Shown piece after piece: positions 35,742-47,013 of a stretch of DNA of 64,000 nucleotides. The notes beneath the pieces are model-generated. The model saw only the letters and a program-made list of their open reading frames with translations, searched no databases and had not been told where the DNA came from. The position numbers and the translations under genes were made by a program. The DNA is from Chrysomallon squamiferum (Eukaryota > Mollusca > Gastropoda > Neomphalida > Peltospiridae): assembly GCA_012295275.1 (NCBI GenBank), contig CM022671.1:9783212-9847211 (forward strand), in the 5' to 3' direction. Position 1 is the first letter of the stretch. Each line of letters begins with the position of its first letter.

Positions 35742-35843
35742 TCTGGAAATGCCAGCTGCCAGGAGGATCTCTTGTACATGCGAGATGTAGACAATAAAAC
35801 CTTGCTGACATTCTCACAGAGCTGTTCTTCTGGTTTGAAATGA
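35742..35843 (+). pseudogene. Candidate exon upstream of the EF-hand-like exons
   Basis: After ATTTTTAG, 33 codons then TGA: SGNASCQEDLLYMRDVDNKT and TFSQSCSSGLK. The following ~30 bp (AAACTGACAGAGACAGGAC) still look coding in another frame. The D-V-D-N-K-T segment could be a degraded EF-hand-like helix, but this is speculative. Confidence 0.35.
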
Positions 35844-36370
35844 TAAAACTGACAGAGACAGGACAGCTGCTGAACAGTTAGGAAGCAGAAATTATGTTTT
35901 GTGAGAGTTTTTAATTTACATTGCAAGGCCATTATTGTATTAAATCTTTTATTATACAAATTTATGAAATGTATTTTACTGGAAGCATTGAGATTTGTAA
36001 TATTCAGTTTTAGTGTACAGACCTTTGTACATATATTTGTATTACTTAAATGGAGGATTTCAGGCTTTAATATATTCTTATATACTGATCAGTATTTCAT
36101 ATACCAATCAAGGATCTTTAAATGAATGCATCTGAGTTAAATTTCATCAGATAGTTTACATTGCAGGGTTATTATTTTTGTTGATGTTAATTCAGCATCT
36201 CACTATGGTAATGGGAGGTCAAGTGTCACAAAATACCACGTACCCATTAGCAACACAACAAAACATAGATTTCACAAAACTGAGTCGTGATTCACCAGTA
36301 CTCCAGAACTAAATAAATGAAACTCTTCTCAGTAAGTATTCACTTAATTCATTTTGTTAAATTTATAGTG

Positions 36371-36404
36371 ATGGATGGACTGGCTCAGTGGTTAGAGTGC
36401 ATGG
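36371..36404 (+). repeat. tRNA A-box-like fragment (possible SINE remnant)
   Basis: TGGCTCAGTGGTTAGAG fits the tRNA internal promoter A box and tRNA-derived SINE heads. No B box (GGTTCGAATCC type) is visible within 100 bp, so at most a fragment remains. Confidence 0.35.
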
Positions 36405-36893
36405 TCAATGTCTTTTGGATTTTTAACAATCTAGCTGTTGATGTATCTAAGATTATATGTTGTTTGTTTTTTTTCTGTGCAAAGATGTACATTAGAAAAC
36501 GGTTTTAATTGCTTGTTTAAAAGGGTGTCACTTTAGATTGCAGAAACTGGGTTTCTTTTTCATTATCTGTGTAGTTAGTTACCTTTTAAAATACTAGTAA
36601 AAACTGGTAAAAAGACATGCTGTGTATGTTCTTAAATAAAAAAAAAATTATTCTTTATTTTAGATTTGGTCTGTTTTAGGAATTAGTGATCAGCTTGAAG
36701 TAAGTGTTTATTAAATCAACAAACATAATGTTGTGCTCTATCAGACCAGTTCAGTTAATATTTAGTTAAGATGCTGTAAAGTATCTGTTTACAGTGTAAA
36801 TATACTGTCCTAGTTATCAATATTTTTATTTAATTCTTGTAACACATCTTTCCTTTCCTAATACATTATCTTTTGTTGGTACTTAACTTTCAG

Positions 36894-37018
36894 CCTGAAG
36901 AACATCTCATGAGACTGATGAACATGCTGGATCCAAAAGGTGTTGATCCTTTTGTTGAAAAGAACTTTTACAAGAAGATCATCAGAACATGGATTCTGGA
37001 TCATAACAATGCTAAAGG
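36894..37018 (+). CDS. Exon with EF-hand-like segment (KASH5/LRMP-like)
   Basis: Between TTAACTTTCAG and GTAATAAC. It reads PEEHLMRLMNMLDPKGVDPF and VEKNFYKKIIRTWILDHNNA with no stop. The pattern LDP-x-G...F...I...W resembles the second EF-hand-type helix pair at the N-terminus of KASH5 and LRMP/IRAG2 proteins, which anchor to the nuclear envelope or ER. That is a resemblance from memory only. Phase 2 out matches the next exon. Confidence 0.5.
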
Positions 37019-37251
37019 GTAATAACTTAATGAATCAAAAAACACACCAAAACATATACATATGCACATTTATTGTTATATTATAGAATAATGTATCTCA
37101 GTAAACAATAAACAGATATTTTGAATTATTACTGTATTTCCTGTGCAGAATTTACTATTATTTGAATAATATGTTTATCTATGACTTATCATTGTTTATG
37201 TTAAAAAAAAAAAAATTCTGTTAATTTTTTATTCTTGATATTAATTTTCAG

Positions 37252-37355
37252 TGGAAGTCGCAGGGATGATGCCCAGTTCCTCTTGGAGAATGTGGATTAT
37301 GATATTCAGTTAGTTTAAGAAGACCATTCTGAGCATTTACAGGACACTGATATTG
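37252..37355 (+). pseudogene. Next exon, in-frame stop
   Basis: Between TTTTCAG and GTGAGTC. It joins in phase to give GGSRRDDAQFLLENVDYDIQ, then LV and a TAA at 37,316-37,318, then EDHSEHLQDTDIG to the donor. The splice sites and phase suggest an exon whose frame has been broken by one substitution, unless it is a natural C-terminus. Confidence 0.5.
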
Positions 37356-38090
37356 GTGAGTCATTTCTAAAATAATTTTATCTTCATTAAAAAAAAATAA
37401 TAATAATAATAAAAAAAAATTAAATATCACTTTATAGTAATATTGATTTTTGGGGGTATTTAAAACTTTAAATGATACATATATCTAATGACATATGTAT
37501 TTTATTTATAGATGTTTTTATTTTACTCGACTAGGTAATAGGGAATCACAGAAAACTAAAATGTCAGGTTTCTGGGAACAGTATATATAATTATAATTAT
37601 TTTTTCATTCTTATTATTATATTTTTTTTTTTTACCACTGTTGGTTTTTGTTCCATAATTGTGTCCTGTCACCATGAAATGAGTTGGATGTCATCTTGCC
37701 TAATTGTGTGCAAAATAAGCTCAGTGGGGAGTAGGTTGAGATTTTAATTTAAACTGATAGTTTATCCATTTATGTACATTTTGTGTTAATACTAAAACAC
37801 ATTTTGTTCTATATGCTTCAAAAATGCACTTAAATGAGATAATTCTTTGTTTTTTGTTAATTAAATTCAATATTCAGCAAATGTTTTCACCCTGGTATCA
37901 GTGGAAAGCTTGTTTTCGCAGCTTTCTAAATATGCAGAGTTTGATTGGCTGAGTTTAAAATAAAAGATCACTGAATAAGAACAAAATAAGAATCGAACAG
38001 TAAACAAAGGGTTGCTAGGACGGAAATCCCCTTCATTCACTTGTCAACAATATCATGTGACATAATATTTCAGTGCAAGTGAGGTAATTT
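37356..38090. other. AT-rich DNA, no gene seen
   Basis: Short A and T runs (37,388-37,422; 37,621-37,633), otherwise featureless. Probably includes the 5' flank of the transposon-like gene; no terminal inverted repeat was identified. Confidence 0.5.
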
Positions 38091-38095
38091 CCAAG

Positions 38096-41010
38096 ATGGC
38101 GTTTAACTGTATGCATGCTGAAATTTTGCATGTAGAGCAAATATTTTGGACAATACTGATTCAAAAGATGTACAGTCTTTTATCCAGGATTATTTTATTG
38201 ATTCTTCCGTTATTGAAGTGATAAATGACACTGGTGATATTACAGAAAACAACGAGGATTCAGCTGATGACACTGATTCTGAATTAAATTTTGCTTGCTG
38301 TGGATGAAGAGTAGCGACAGACCTCCGATTGATACAGAATTCATTTCAACACTTCAAATAGACTTTAATCAATTATGTGATGTGATTGCTGATAAAGAAA
38401 ATGTAAAAGTTGTACAGTTTGACTGAGATGAAGTGCTGGAACGGAGAATGAATATGGCAGAATTCAGTGAAGGTAAGAATGCATTGTTTGTAATATTTAT
38501 AGATAAAGGGACTATCCTCAGTTTGTAGTCATTTTAATGTTTTAAAAATTATTAAAATAGCAGTTCATTTGGATTTTTTTTTAACTTATAAGTTATATAA
38601 TAATATTAATGTCAATAGCAGCCGAGCATAGATATTTAACATTAAATACATTTTTGGTTAGCTTAATGTTTTGTATTAATTTTAGCCATAAAATTATTTT
38701 TATATAATATCCACCTTTTCTTAAACCTCCAAAATGTTTTTTAAACAACAGGTAACTGACTAAATTTTAATATAATTTTAAAACTATTTTATTTTGTGTT
38801 TTGCAGCTGAAAAAGACACGATTCTACTTGGAGTACTGCCAAGTACTATGAATAATGGAGAGATGACATGTTTAAAACCCTGCTGACAAACAGAACGTAA
38901 ACTCCAGAGATGTTGCTACATCATAGATTCTAAAATTCTTTGCAGAGAAACCTTCCAATTCACTGATGGGTAAGTGTGCATTTTAATCCATTGATCATGA
39001 GTAATTGTGTTTTGCTGGAGTTGATACTAAATTGCTAAATATTACTGTTTAGAATACATGATTAATTAAGAATTGAATGATAAAATCGAAGTATTCATTT
39101 AAGTTGTTATTTTACTTATTTTTTCAGTCATCCAGTTCAGTATATATATTGTTTGTTTTTTTTAACTGAGGAGGGGGGGTTCTAAATTTATTTCCCCACA
39201 TTGTATTTTTAGTCTAGATATACCAAAGCTATTTGATTAGTATACCAACGATTATATACAAGTGTTCCTGTAAAGAACAATCACAAAAATTATTTTTTAA
39301 TCTCTTTATTACAACGTTAGTCAGAATAAACTAACAGCATTGGTGAAGCACTACGTCAGCATGGAGTAACTCCAAGACAGAAAAAATGTGATGGGAGAAA
39401 ATTTAATTCCAGTGTACTTAGTTCTGATGAAACAGAGAGTGTTGTCCAGTTTCTGCAGCATTTTGCGGAGGACCATGCACTCATCTTACCTGGCCAGGTA
39501 CCAGGATCCAAGAGAAGTGATGTCGACATACTCCCCACATCTGAGACGAAGTCTTCACTTTGAAGGCATTACCAACAACTTGCTATTGCACGAGGTAAGT
39601 TGATTGTGTCTTCACACAAAAGATTCTTCAAGAGCACGTGCACAACCAAATAAATTATAACGATTGATAAAACTACTTTTTTTTCTAACTGGTCCTTAGA
39701 GCATACTGCCACTGTATCATATTTTAATGAATTTGTTTTATTTACATAGTTATTTGAATGAATAGATTGGTATATTTATGGGTTTTATATATACCTGTAT
39801 AAGGATGTATAGATATTTTGATTCATGTATAGATGAATATACATGTCGATAGACGTATATAATTTAATATGTATCATGTTTGTTGTAAAACAAAGATTAA
39901 ACACCCCAACCTTTACTTCACTTCTGTATCTGGAGATAAATTAAAACAAACATTAAATTATACTTTATAGGAAAGGTGCTTCAAACAGTACACTAATTCA
40001 AATAATCGTGCATACATTTATATTTTTACTTAGTTTTTAAGTTTTAAAGTTATTGATATTGTCACTCTTGATGTGGAAAATTTGCAGTGATTGTTTTAAT
40101 ACTTATTTATTTTTATGTCTTTTTTTTTTTTTAGTTCATCGTGCCAAAGGGAAATCCTCCTTTATTAATCTATGGAAGCTGCATGTTCCCTTCATAGTTG
40201 TTGGACAGATCTGTGCTGGCAGTGGAAACAAAACAACAAGATGATTCACTGAACTGCCAATCTTCCAGAAGATGAGAAAATGTGAGTGCTTGGTGAACAA
40301 CTAGATCATCTGTGTATTGTGGAATCTGAAAGGAATTTTATAATAATACTGTGGCGAAGTTCAAAGTTATTGCCGCTGAAGCTAATATTACCAATGTTGG
40401 CCCTCACCAAACTAACTCTTTCCCTGGTGCAATTCATTAATCTTTCAATTTCGCCCAACAAGTCCACATACCAAGTAGTAGAAATGAAAGTGAACTTACA
40501 TTGTGACAAAATAAGAATTAATTTATGTTGTGGTATGCTGCATGGATGGTTATGATTGAACTCCATACAAAAGTAACACTTAATTTTATGCCTGCTGGCC
40601 ATACCAAGTTCACACCAGACTGGTGTTTTGGATTATTAAAATTCAGAAGTTAGGTGTCTTGCCAATTTGTGTCGAGTTGTTGAATCCAGCACAACAAAGG
40701 TAATCAACCAAATTGTATGTTCTGAAACCATGTGACAATATATGACTGGCAGGTGTACTTTGATGGGTGGTTTCATCCTCTTAAAGGAACGAAGTCAGTT
40801 CAGCATTTCCGTTTTTGCAGTGATAAACCAGGCATTGTATTTTATAAGCTTGATGATGCAGATTCCCAGTTTGAGATTGTTTTTAGAGCAGACACAGTGA
40901 AGGCACAACTAAGAGGACTTCCAGAATCTATACGCCCTTCTGAGATTCCAGCTGGCTGAGAGGAATACCTTCACCACAGCATTTGACCTTTTGTTAGACA
41001 AGACGAGCAG
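38096..41010 (+). pseudogene. Decayed transposon-like gene, DUF7869 family
   Basis: Four exon-like segments match a protein family that is multicopy in cnidarian, mollusc and arthropod genomes, now labelled DUF7869 (name from memory) and probably transposon-derived. Segment 1 (38,096-38,472): acidic start, DDTDSELNFACC. Segment 2 (38,807-38,969): RCCYIIDSKILCRETFQFT. Segment 3 (39,319-39,594): EALRQHGVTPRQKK, HALILPGQVPGSKRSDVDIL. Segment 4 (40,135 to ~41,010): LWKLHVPFIVV, NLPEDEKM, AKFKVIAAEANITNVGPHQT, NFAQQVHIPS, LWYAAW, MPAGHTKFTPDWCFGLLK, YDWQVYFDGWFHPLKGTKS, FCSDKPGIVFYKLD. Order and splice sites are kept, but there are several frameshifts and stops (for example TGA at 39,560 replacing a likely Trp) and a deletion before LWYAAW. 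Non-functional. Confidence 0.75.
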
Positions 41011-41640
41011 CTACATAACAGTAACTTGAAACTGTTGGTAAAAATATTATTTTCAAATTACACCTTTGGATGTTTGCATGACACAGTTGTGACAATTCTA
41101 TATACTGCATATAAATAACATGGTTGTATTAATTTTTAATTGTTATTATTATTTCTTGGGGTGAGAATTAATATTATGAGAATGTAACACTATCAAAGTA
41201 TGTCAGTCTATTTCAGTGTATTGTATGAAAGCCTGTACAGTAATTAAATATTAGAAAACTATCTGTTTTTAAATTGGTCACCCATCGTCATGATCCAAAC
41301 ATACATATATGTTATCCTTAAAAGAAAATGGTTTGTTTTTTGTTCAAATATAAAGGAAGTAGCATATCTTTGTTATTCAAGGTTTTATCAGAGAAATTTA
41401 ATTATAACAATTTTTTAAAAGAAATTGCAAGTCAAGGAATCTTTTTAATTGGTACCAATAGGTGCAGCATGGTGCGATCAATTCAAAGCATGGTGAGGCA
41501 CTATTCTTTAACTGGCTAGGAAAATTTCTACAATTAGTAACAGTGATCTAGTTGGTCCTTTTGTTTGTAGATGCACTAATTTATTATTATTATCATGGGT
41601 TAGACATAAAGGTTGAGAGATAGCAAGTTACAGTGATAAA
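41011..41640. other. No gene seen; possible 3' flank of the element
   Basis: AT-rich with ordinary composition. A 63-codon open frame at 41,328 has no family resemblance and no splice context. No inverted repeat to the 5' flank was found. Confidence 0.5.
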
Positions 41641-41734
41641 TACAGAGAGATAGGCAAGTGACGGAGATATAGGTAGACAGTGAGAAGACATAGAGATTTA
41701 GGTAGAGAGACAGAAAAGTGATAGAGAAAGGTAA

Positions 41735-42170
41735 TGAAACAGACAGTTCAGAGATAAAGATAGTGATGAAGACAGTGATAGAGATAAAGATAGTGATGAA
41801 GACAGGCGATAGAGATAAAGGTAGTGATGAAGACAGGTGATAGAGATAAAGGTAGTGATGAAGACAGGTGATAGAGATACAGATAGTGATGAAGACAGGT
41901 GCTAGAGATACAGATAGTCATGAAGACAGGTGATAGAGATAAAGGTAGTGATGAAGACAGGTGATAGAGATATAGATAGTGATGAAGACAGGTGATAGAG
42001 ATACAGATAGTGACGAAGACAGGCGATAGAGATACAGATAGTGACGAAGACAGGCGATAGAGATACAGATAGTGACGAAGACAGGCGATAGAGATAAAGG
42101 TAGTGATGAAGACAGGTGATAGAGATAAAGATAGTGATGAAGACAGGTGATAGAGATAAAGGTACTGTGA
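41735..42170. repeat. ~31-bp minisatellite, about 14 copies
   Basis: Unit GATAGAGATACAGATAGTGA plus TGAAGACAGGT, alternating between ACAGATAGTGA and AAAGGTAGTGA types. GATAGAGATA words before it (41,640-41,735) show the GATA-rich source. The minus-strand open frame (LYLYRLSSSL type) is repeat-derived. Confidence 0.93.
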
Positions 42171-42375
42171 GAGAGAGAATCAGATGATTGATAGAGAGAT
42201 TAAATATAAATAAATAAATACAAGAGTGAATAGGTTTATGTGTATATATGTGTGTTAGGGTAGATATAGCTGGATGGATGGACACACAAACACATACTCT
42301 GTGTAAACTATGTAAAGTATATATACATAGATATATAGATACATAGGTTCATAATCACGAGTATGTATTATGTTA
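42171..42375. repeat. Diverged copy of 29,320-29,515
   Basis: Shares the order TGATTGAT, AAATATAAATAAATAAATA, GAGTGAAT, GGTTTATGT, GTGTTAGGG, ATGGATGGA and AGGTTCATAATCA-GAGTAT with the earlier copy. Direct orientation, many substitutions. Confidence 0.7.
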
Positions 42376-43311
42376 GAGGATTGGTATATAACTGAATATG
42401 TGAATAAAAGTATGTCTATATGTGTGTGAAATAGATTGTGGATAGATAGCTAGACTGAGAGAGACTGATATGTAGGTATGGTTATATGTGTTTGTGTGTT
42501 ATAGAGAGAAAACAGGTATTGACCTCTGTATGAAACAGAGAAGTATGTCCTGTGTGTATGATTTTTCAGAGAATGAGAGCTAATTATATAAATACATACA
42601 TACATACATATGTATATATATGTTGTATATATATATGTTTGTTGGTCGCACCTGCTCACCTCTTTCTAACATAGTTATTAGAAACAGACTTTAATGAAGA
42701 AATTATATGATTTTCTTACTCATATACAGTGCCCATTACCTGTCTATCCATTTATTCATCGCTAATATCCTCTGTCTGTCTGTCTATAGCTATATGTCTA
42801 AATCTCTATGTATATTTTTATAGATATATATAGATATACACATATAGATATAGACAGAATGCACAAATAGAGACACTACTACTACAACTGTTACTACTAC
42901 TACCACTACTGATAGTAATTAGTCAATTTCATAGATTAGGTAGTCAAAGGGAAATAACTCTGTTCATTAATAATAGGAATGAATATAACGATGATCATGA
43001 AATATAGCATTAACAACATAACAAATTTTGAAAAACAAAAAATAATAATGATATAGTTTCGAATTTTGATTTCTGTTTCATTTAAGTTGTTGAGTAAAGT
43101 GCTAAAGAAATTATGAAAAAAAATTATATTATATTTGTTTATAGTGTATGGGATATGCTGTTTAATTATTCAGCGAAGATAACAAAAATTAATAATTATA
43201 ATAAAAAAAAACTTTTCAAATAACAGAAGATTGTAACAGCAGAAAAAGAAAATAGTTTAAGAAATAAAAACGAATAATTGTACTGAATTAAATATCAAGG
43301 ATAATTCAAAT
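42376..43311. other. AT-rich DNA, no gene seen
   Basis: ATAC and GATA tracts (42,590-42,640; 42,820-42,855), triplets ACTACTACTACC at 42,880-42,910 and an isolated AAAGGGAAATAACTCTG at 42,947-42,963, the word shared with the satellite at the left end. Confidence 0.6.
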
Positions 43312-43445
43312 CCGGGCACCAGGGGATGAGGTGCATACGCATGTCCCCCTGCCCTACTCCCCCGCACGCTGGCTGTCTGCCCAGCCCTCACACATATATA
43401 TTTCCCACATGTTAGGTTCACTCCCTTCATCCTCCATATCCGTAC
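43312..43445. other. GC-rich patch
   Basis: About 130 bp with GGGCACCAGGGG, CCCCCTGCCCTACTCCCCCG and CTGGCTGTCTGCCC, much richer in G+C than anything near it. A plus-strand frame is open through it (MHTHVPLPYSPARWLSAQPS) but becomes hydrophobic filler afterwards. Possibly a fragment of an inserted element or gene; not identified. Confidence 0.4.
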
Positions 43446-44380
43446 TGTTTTTATTTGTTTGTAAGGATACTAAAATGTCAAAATTTTCATTATTTTTGTC
43501 TGTGTCAGTGTTTGTTGGTGATTTATACTGGTTCTTTATTTATCACCTTTTGCTTCTGGTCAACATTTTTTCTTTTTTAAAAATTAAATTTTGCCTTTTT
43601 AACCTGCTGTCTTTTGGAAATCCTAATTTTCATTTCTGAATCGTCTGAATTAGTGATATTTATGTTTTCCATGTTGTTGCATTTTTAGAGGTCAGTTTGG
43701 TGTTATTTTTCCTGGTTCTGAATGTGTAATGTGTGTAGTTGTGTGTATAACTGGATGTTAAATATTTATACTTCTAATGTGTCTCCATTTACTTTAACAC
43801 ACACACACACACACACACACATAAAAAATAAAATAAAACACAATAAATATATACATAAACACATACACACTAATGATAACAAAATAATAAATGTGTACTT
43901 ATTTAAATACAAACATCCCCCCACATACATGGACATGTGTGTGACAGTGAGAGAGAGAGAGAAATGACAAAAATGGGTGAAAATTTCAAAAGTAAATCAG
44001 ATTTTGTTTTAAAATAAAATTATTTTGTAATTTAGCAAGTTTAAACGATAAAATAATTCATAATAAAATAATTGCCTTTTTCTTTTCTTTTGTTTTAAGA
44101 GAAAAATAAAGTAAACAAATATTTAAAAACAAAAAAGGAAGTAAACAAATTAACTTGATTTTATGTTTATTTATCAATTCATGTAAAGAAAGAAATGTCT
44201 GTCGACTTTCAACTTCAAAAGCGTTAATGTGAAACTAACTTACCAGACAGCTTGAAGTTTACTTTTTACAACAAGTAAATATTTATATTTTTCTGGTGTA
44301 GCACTCTGCCACAAAGAATTTGTTGTCATCACAGCAGACAGTCACTGGTCAGTGAGGATGTCACGTATAATGTTACAATC
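43446..44380. other. AT-rich DNA, no gene seen
   Basis: CA microsatellite at 43,798-43,821, GA repeat at 43,949-43,963, A-rich DNA to 44,160. The last part should be the 3' flank of the RING/NHL gene. Confidence 0.6.
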
Positions 44381-44885
44381 TCATAACAGCTGAACAACAC
44401 AATTTCTATCAATATCACAAACAAAAATATTCCCCTCCCTGTTACAAGTAACATCTCTCAATCCTCTCAGTTTGTATGAATCACATGACTCCCATTTGAC
44501 ATCACCTGATGATGTCACACAAAAGACATTGTTTACATCTTCTCTCTGACACAACAACACAACATCACCCTGCTGATCACACGATTCAACAAGACCCCAT
44601 GGTTTAGAGGAAGATTTGTATCTGTTTATCAGTGATTTTCTTTCTAAACAAAAACAGTAATTGTTATTACCACTAACAAAAATTTTACTTTTTTCTACAC
44701 CTGACACCAGAATGGAAACAGGACAAGAACAATTTTATCTGGTTGTTATCATAAGTGTGGTTTATACAGTTCTGCAGACATTCGGTGCACAACAAGTGTC
44801 CATGACACAGAACTCGCAGCTTGTCGAAAATTTCCATACAAAGACAACACGAAAGAATATCATTGGAATCTGAAGCAGTTGCCAT
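44381..44885 (-). pseudogene. TRIM-like gene: RING joined to C-terminal beta-propeller end, middle missing
   Basis: ATG at 44,883-44,885 starts MATASDSNDILSCCLCMEIF, followed by LCHGHLLCTECLQNC: a RING-type zinc-binding pattern (Cys13, Cys16, Cys27, His30, Cys33, Cys36). RING domains recruit E2 enzymes for ubiquitin transfer. At about 44,710 the frame shifts by one: the final RING word appears as CPVS in the next frame, where CPxC is expected, and runs into VSGVEKSKIFVSGNNNYCF, KPWGLVESCDQQGDVVLL and LRGLRDVTCNREGNIFVCD, ending VVQLL-TGA. These are the last NHL-like blades of a TRIM2/3/56-type protein. B-boxes, coiled coil and most of the propeller (usually several hundred residues) are missing. 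It is most likely a deletion-derived pseudogene. A 5' exon may lie at 45,238-45,321. Confidence 0.7.
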
Positions 44886-45237
44886 ATCTGTTAATAATAA
44901 TAATAATAATAAAAAGCCAACACAATGCCATCCTTAATTAAGTACATCAGTGACAATAAAGATATGAATACATTCTGAAGAGCTCTGAATTGAGCAACAA
45001 ATAATTTACATTATTTTTTCTTACAAAATATCTGAATTAGTGTTTATCTGGTTAGGGCTAATAATTTCTTTTTTTTTAAAAATGAAATTATGAGATAACA
45101 GTTAACATTAGCTTCTGACAAAAATATTACATTCTGATTATTTTTCACCTTAATTTTTATACAAATATCATTATCATCTTTGACAGTTAAAGAGGTGACA
45201 CGTGTGAAAGGAAAATGAAAAGACAGTGACAACTTAC

Positions 45238-45321
45238 CTGGTCTCTTCAAGTTTTGTGTGATTGTTTAATGTTCCCAACATGAGTAACCATTACCTCCAT
45301 TGTACAACTGAGTCTCATCTC
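45238..45321 (-). other. Possible 5' untranslated exon of the RING gene
   Basis: On the minus strand, TTTCTGTAG precedes and GTAAGTTG follows an 84-bp segment. Its frames stop quickly, and ATGs are out of step with the RING frame. An acceptor-like TTATTAACAG lies just upstream of the RING ATG, so a spliced leader exon is plausible. Confidence 0.4.
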
Positions 45322-46272
45322 CTACAGAAACACACAATTAAATTTGAACTGATTTTAACTTGTAGAATTCTCTGGTTATTAATTATTGCTCCTTTTGTAA
45401 ATAAATAAATAAAAATAAATAAATAAACTAAAGTAAAAAAGTTAGAGTAAAGTAAAACGAATCTTAAAATCAGACTGCCATTTCATGGCAGGTGTCTTTA
45501 TAACTGAACAAATAATTAGTGATTCTATGGATTCTTTCAATAAATGATTTTTTTACCTGCAGGCAAAGCATCAGTATACAATAATTGCTAATTATTTTCA
45601 TGATGTTACAAAAACAAATATATTACATTTTTATGTAAGTTGCTTAATTCAGTGTTAGAAAACTATTTTGCATAGAATTTTGTGAAAGACTGAAGAAATA
45701 TTTAAAACTGAAATAAAATGAATAATGTATTTAAATACTGCTGGACAGCACCAAATACTTCAGCTCTACTGGAAACTCAAGCTACTCTTTGTTCCAAAAT
45801 ATCAATCTGAGTTTTTATTTATCAACAGTTTCTTGAATATTTTTATCATTAACTAGCTGATTTAACTTCTGAAAATATACAGTTTAAATCCACAGTTTAG
45901 TATATACTGGTTTCTTCAATTCCTATAAATACATGATGAAAGATCTGAATGTCATTCAGTAAATACTGACATTTCCTTGATATAAAACAATTAAATAAAT
46001 TAAGTCTGCATGAATCAATATAATTATAGTAAACTAAAAATTGAAACAACCTTTTTTAAATCTTTTGTTTTGTATTCTAATGAGATTTAATGATGCAGTT
46101 ATCAATTCAAATTATTTACTGAAAAATAATCTAAAGAGATAAAAAAACATGTCTAAAATAAAGATGAATTTGATTCACATAATTAAGGGTAAAATAGAAT
46201 TTTTCATTCAGAAACACCTTCAACAAAATTAACATAGATCTGTTTTTCTTTATGAACTGATTTCACACATAC
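45322..46272. other. AT-rich DNA, no gene seen
   Basis: AAAT repeats at about 45,400-45,428; no exon recognised. Perhaps intron or promoter region of the minus-strand RING gene. Confidence 0.5.
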
Positions 46273-46394
46273 CTCAACATCATTCCTTAAGCCATGTAGT
46301 TCCTAGTCCACGTTCTTTTCAGCAATGTCCCAAGATCTTTCTTGACTCTTTTTCTCTGCTCTCGAGTTAATCTGTCCATCTTGAAGGTCAGGAA
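46273..46394 (-). other. Candidate exon with short open frame
   Basis: Flanked on the minus strand by AGACTAAG and GTATGTG. It contains ATG at 46,377-46,379 opening a 30-codon frame, MDRLTREQRKRVKKDLGTLL then KRTWTRNYMA and TAA. Strongly basic. The donor end and the ~75 bp after it recur at 62,905-62,985. It could be a 5' exon or a decayed coding exon; not recognised. Confidence 0.35.
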
Positions 46395-46983
46395 CTTAGT
46401 CTAGTTAAAATACCAAAAATAAACTGTAATATATAAATTCAATCAAACGCTAATGTAAGAACATTCAAGTGACATTACACTGAAAATAATAAAATAATCA
46501 GCAGACATTTCATTAGTTGAACATCATTTTGTAAATAGGAAACATAAATTCTGATAGTCTGAGCAAGAGATACATATTGTGTGTACGTGAGTGAGTGTGT
46601 GTGTGTGTGTGTGTGTTTGATTTTTAACATTTGTATCTATAATATGGCTTTTTAAATAGGAAAATATAAGGATTCTATCTCTTTTCATAAGCTTGTTATT
46701 TCATTTTCAGACTAAACTGAGTGAAGATTGTCTAGTATAATAAGTTAAAGATAAATGTGTAAGAAGTAAAATTATTACTACATTTAATAAAACTAAAAGC
46801 ATACACCATCTCCAAAACAAAGAACCTACACTAACTGAATAAATAATCATTTTTCACATATGTATTGTTTATCACATTGAAAGATCTCAATGAAAAAAAT
46901 TGTGATATCATTAATCTAAAATAACAAATAAATCACATCTTTAAGCAAAATTCTAAGTAAATGCAGAATAGAAATTTACTTAC

Positions 46984-47013
46984 TTGGAATTCTTCATCTG
47001 AGAAGTTGGTGAA
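46984..47013 (-). other. Candidate 30-nt microexon
   Basis: On the minus strand TTTTATTTCAG precedes and GTAAGTAAA follows 30 bases encoding FTNFSDEEFQ. Both splice words are strong. Length divisible by three. Confidence 0.35.

Noticed and set aside
41902-42285. 127-codon minus-strand frame (SSSLSISLSPVF repeats)
   Set aside because: Product of the 31-bp minisatellite.
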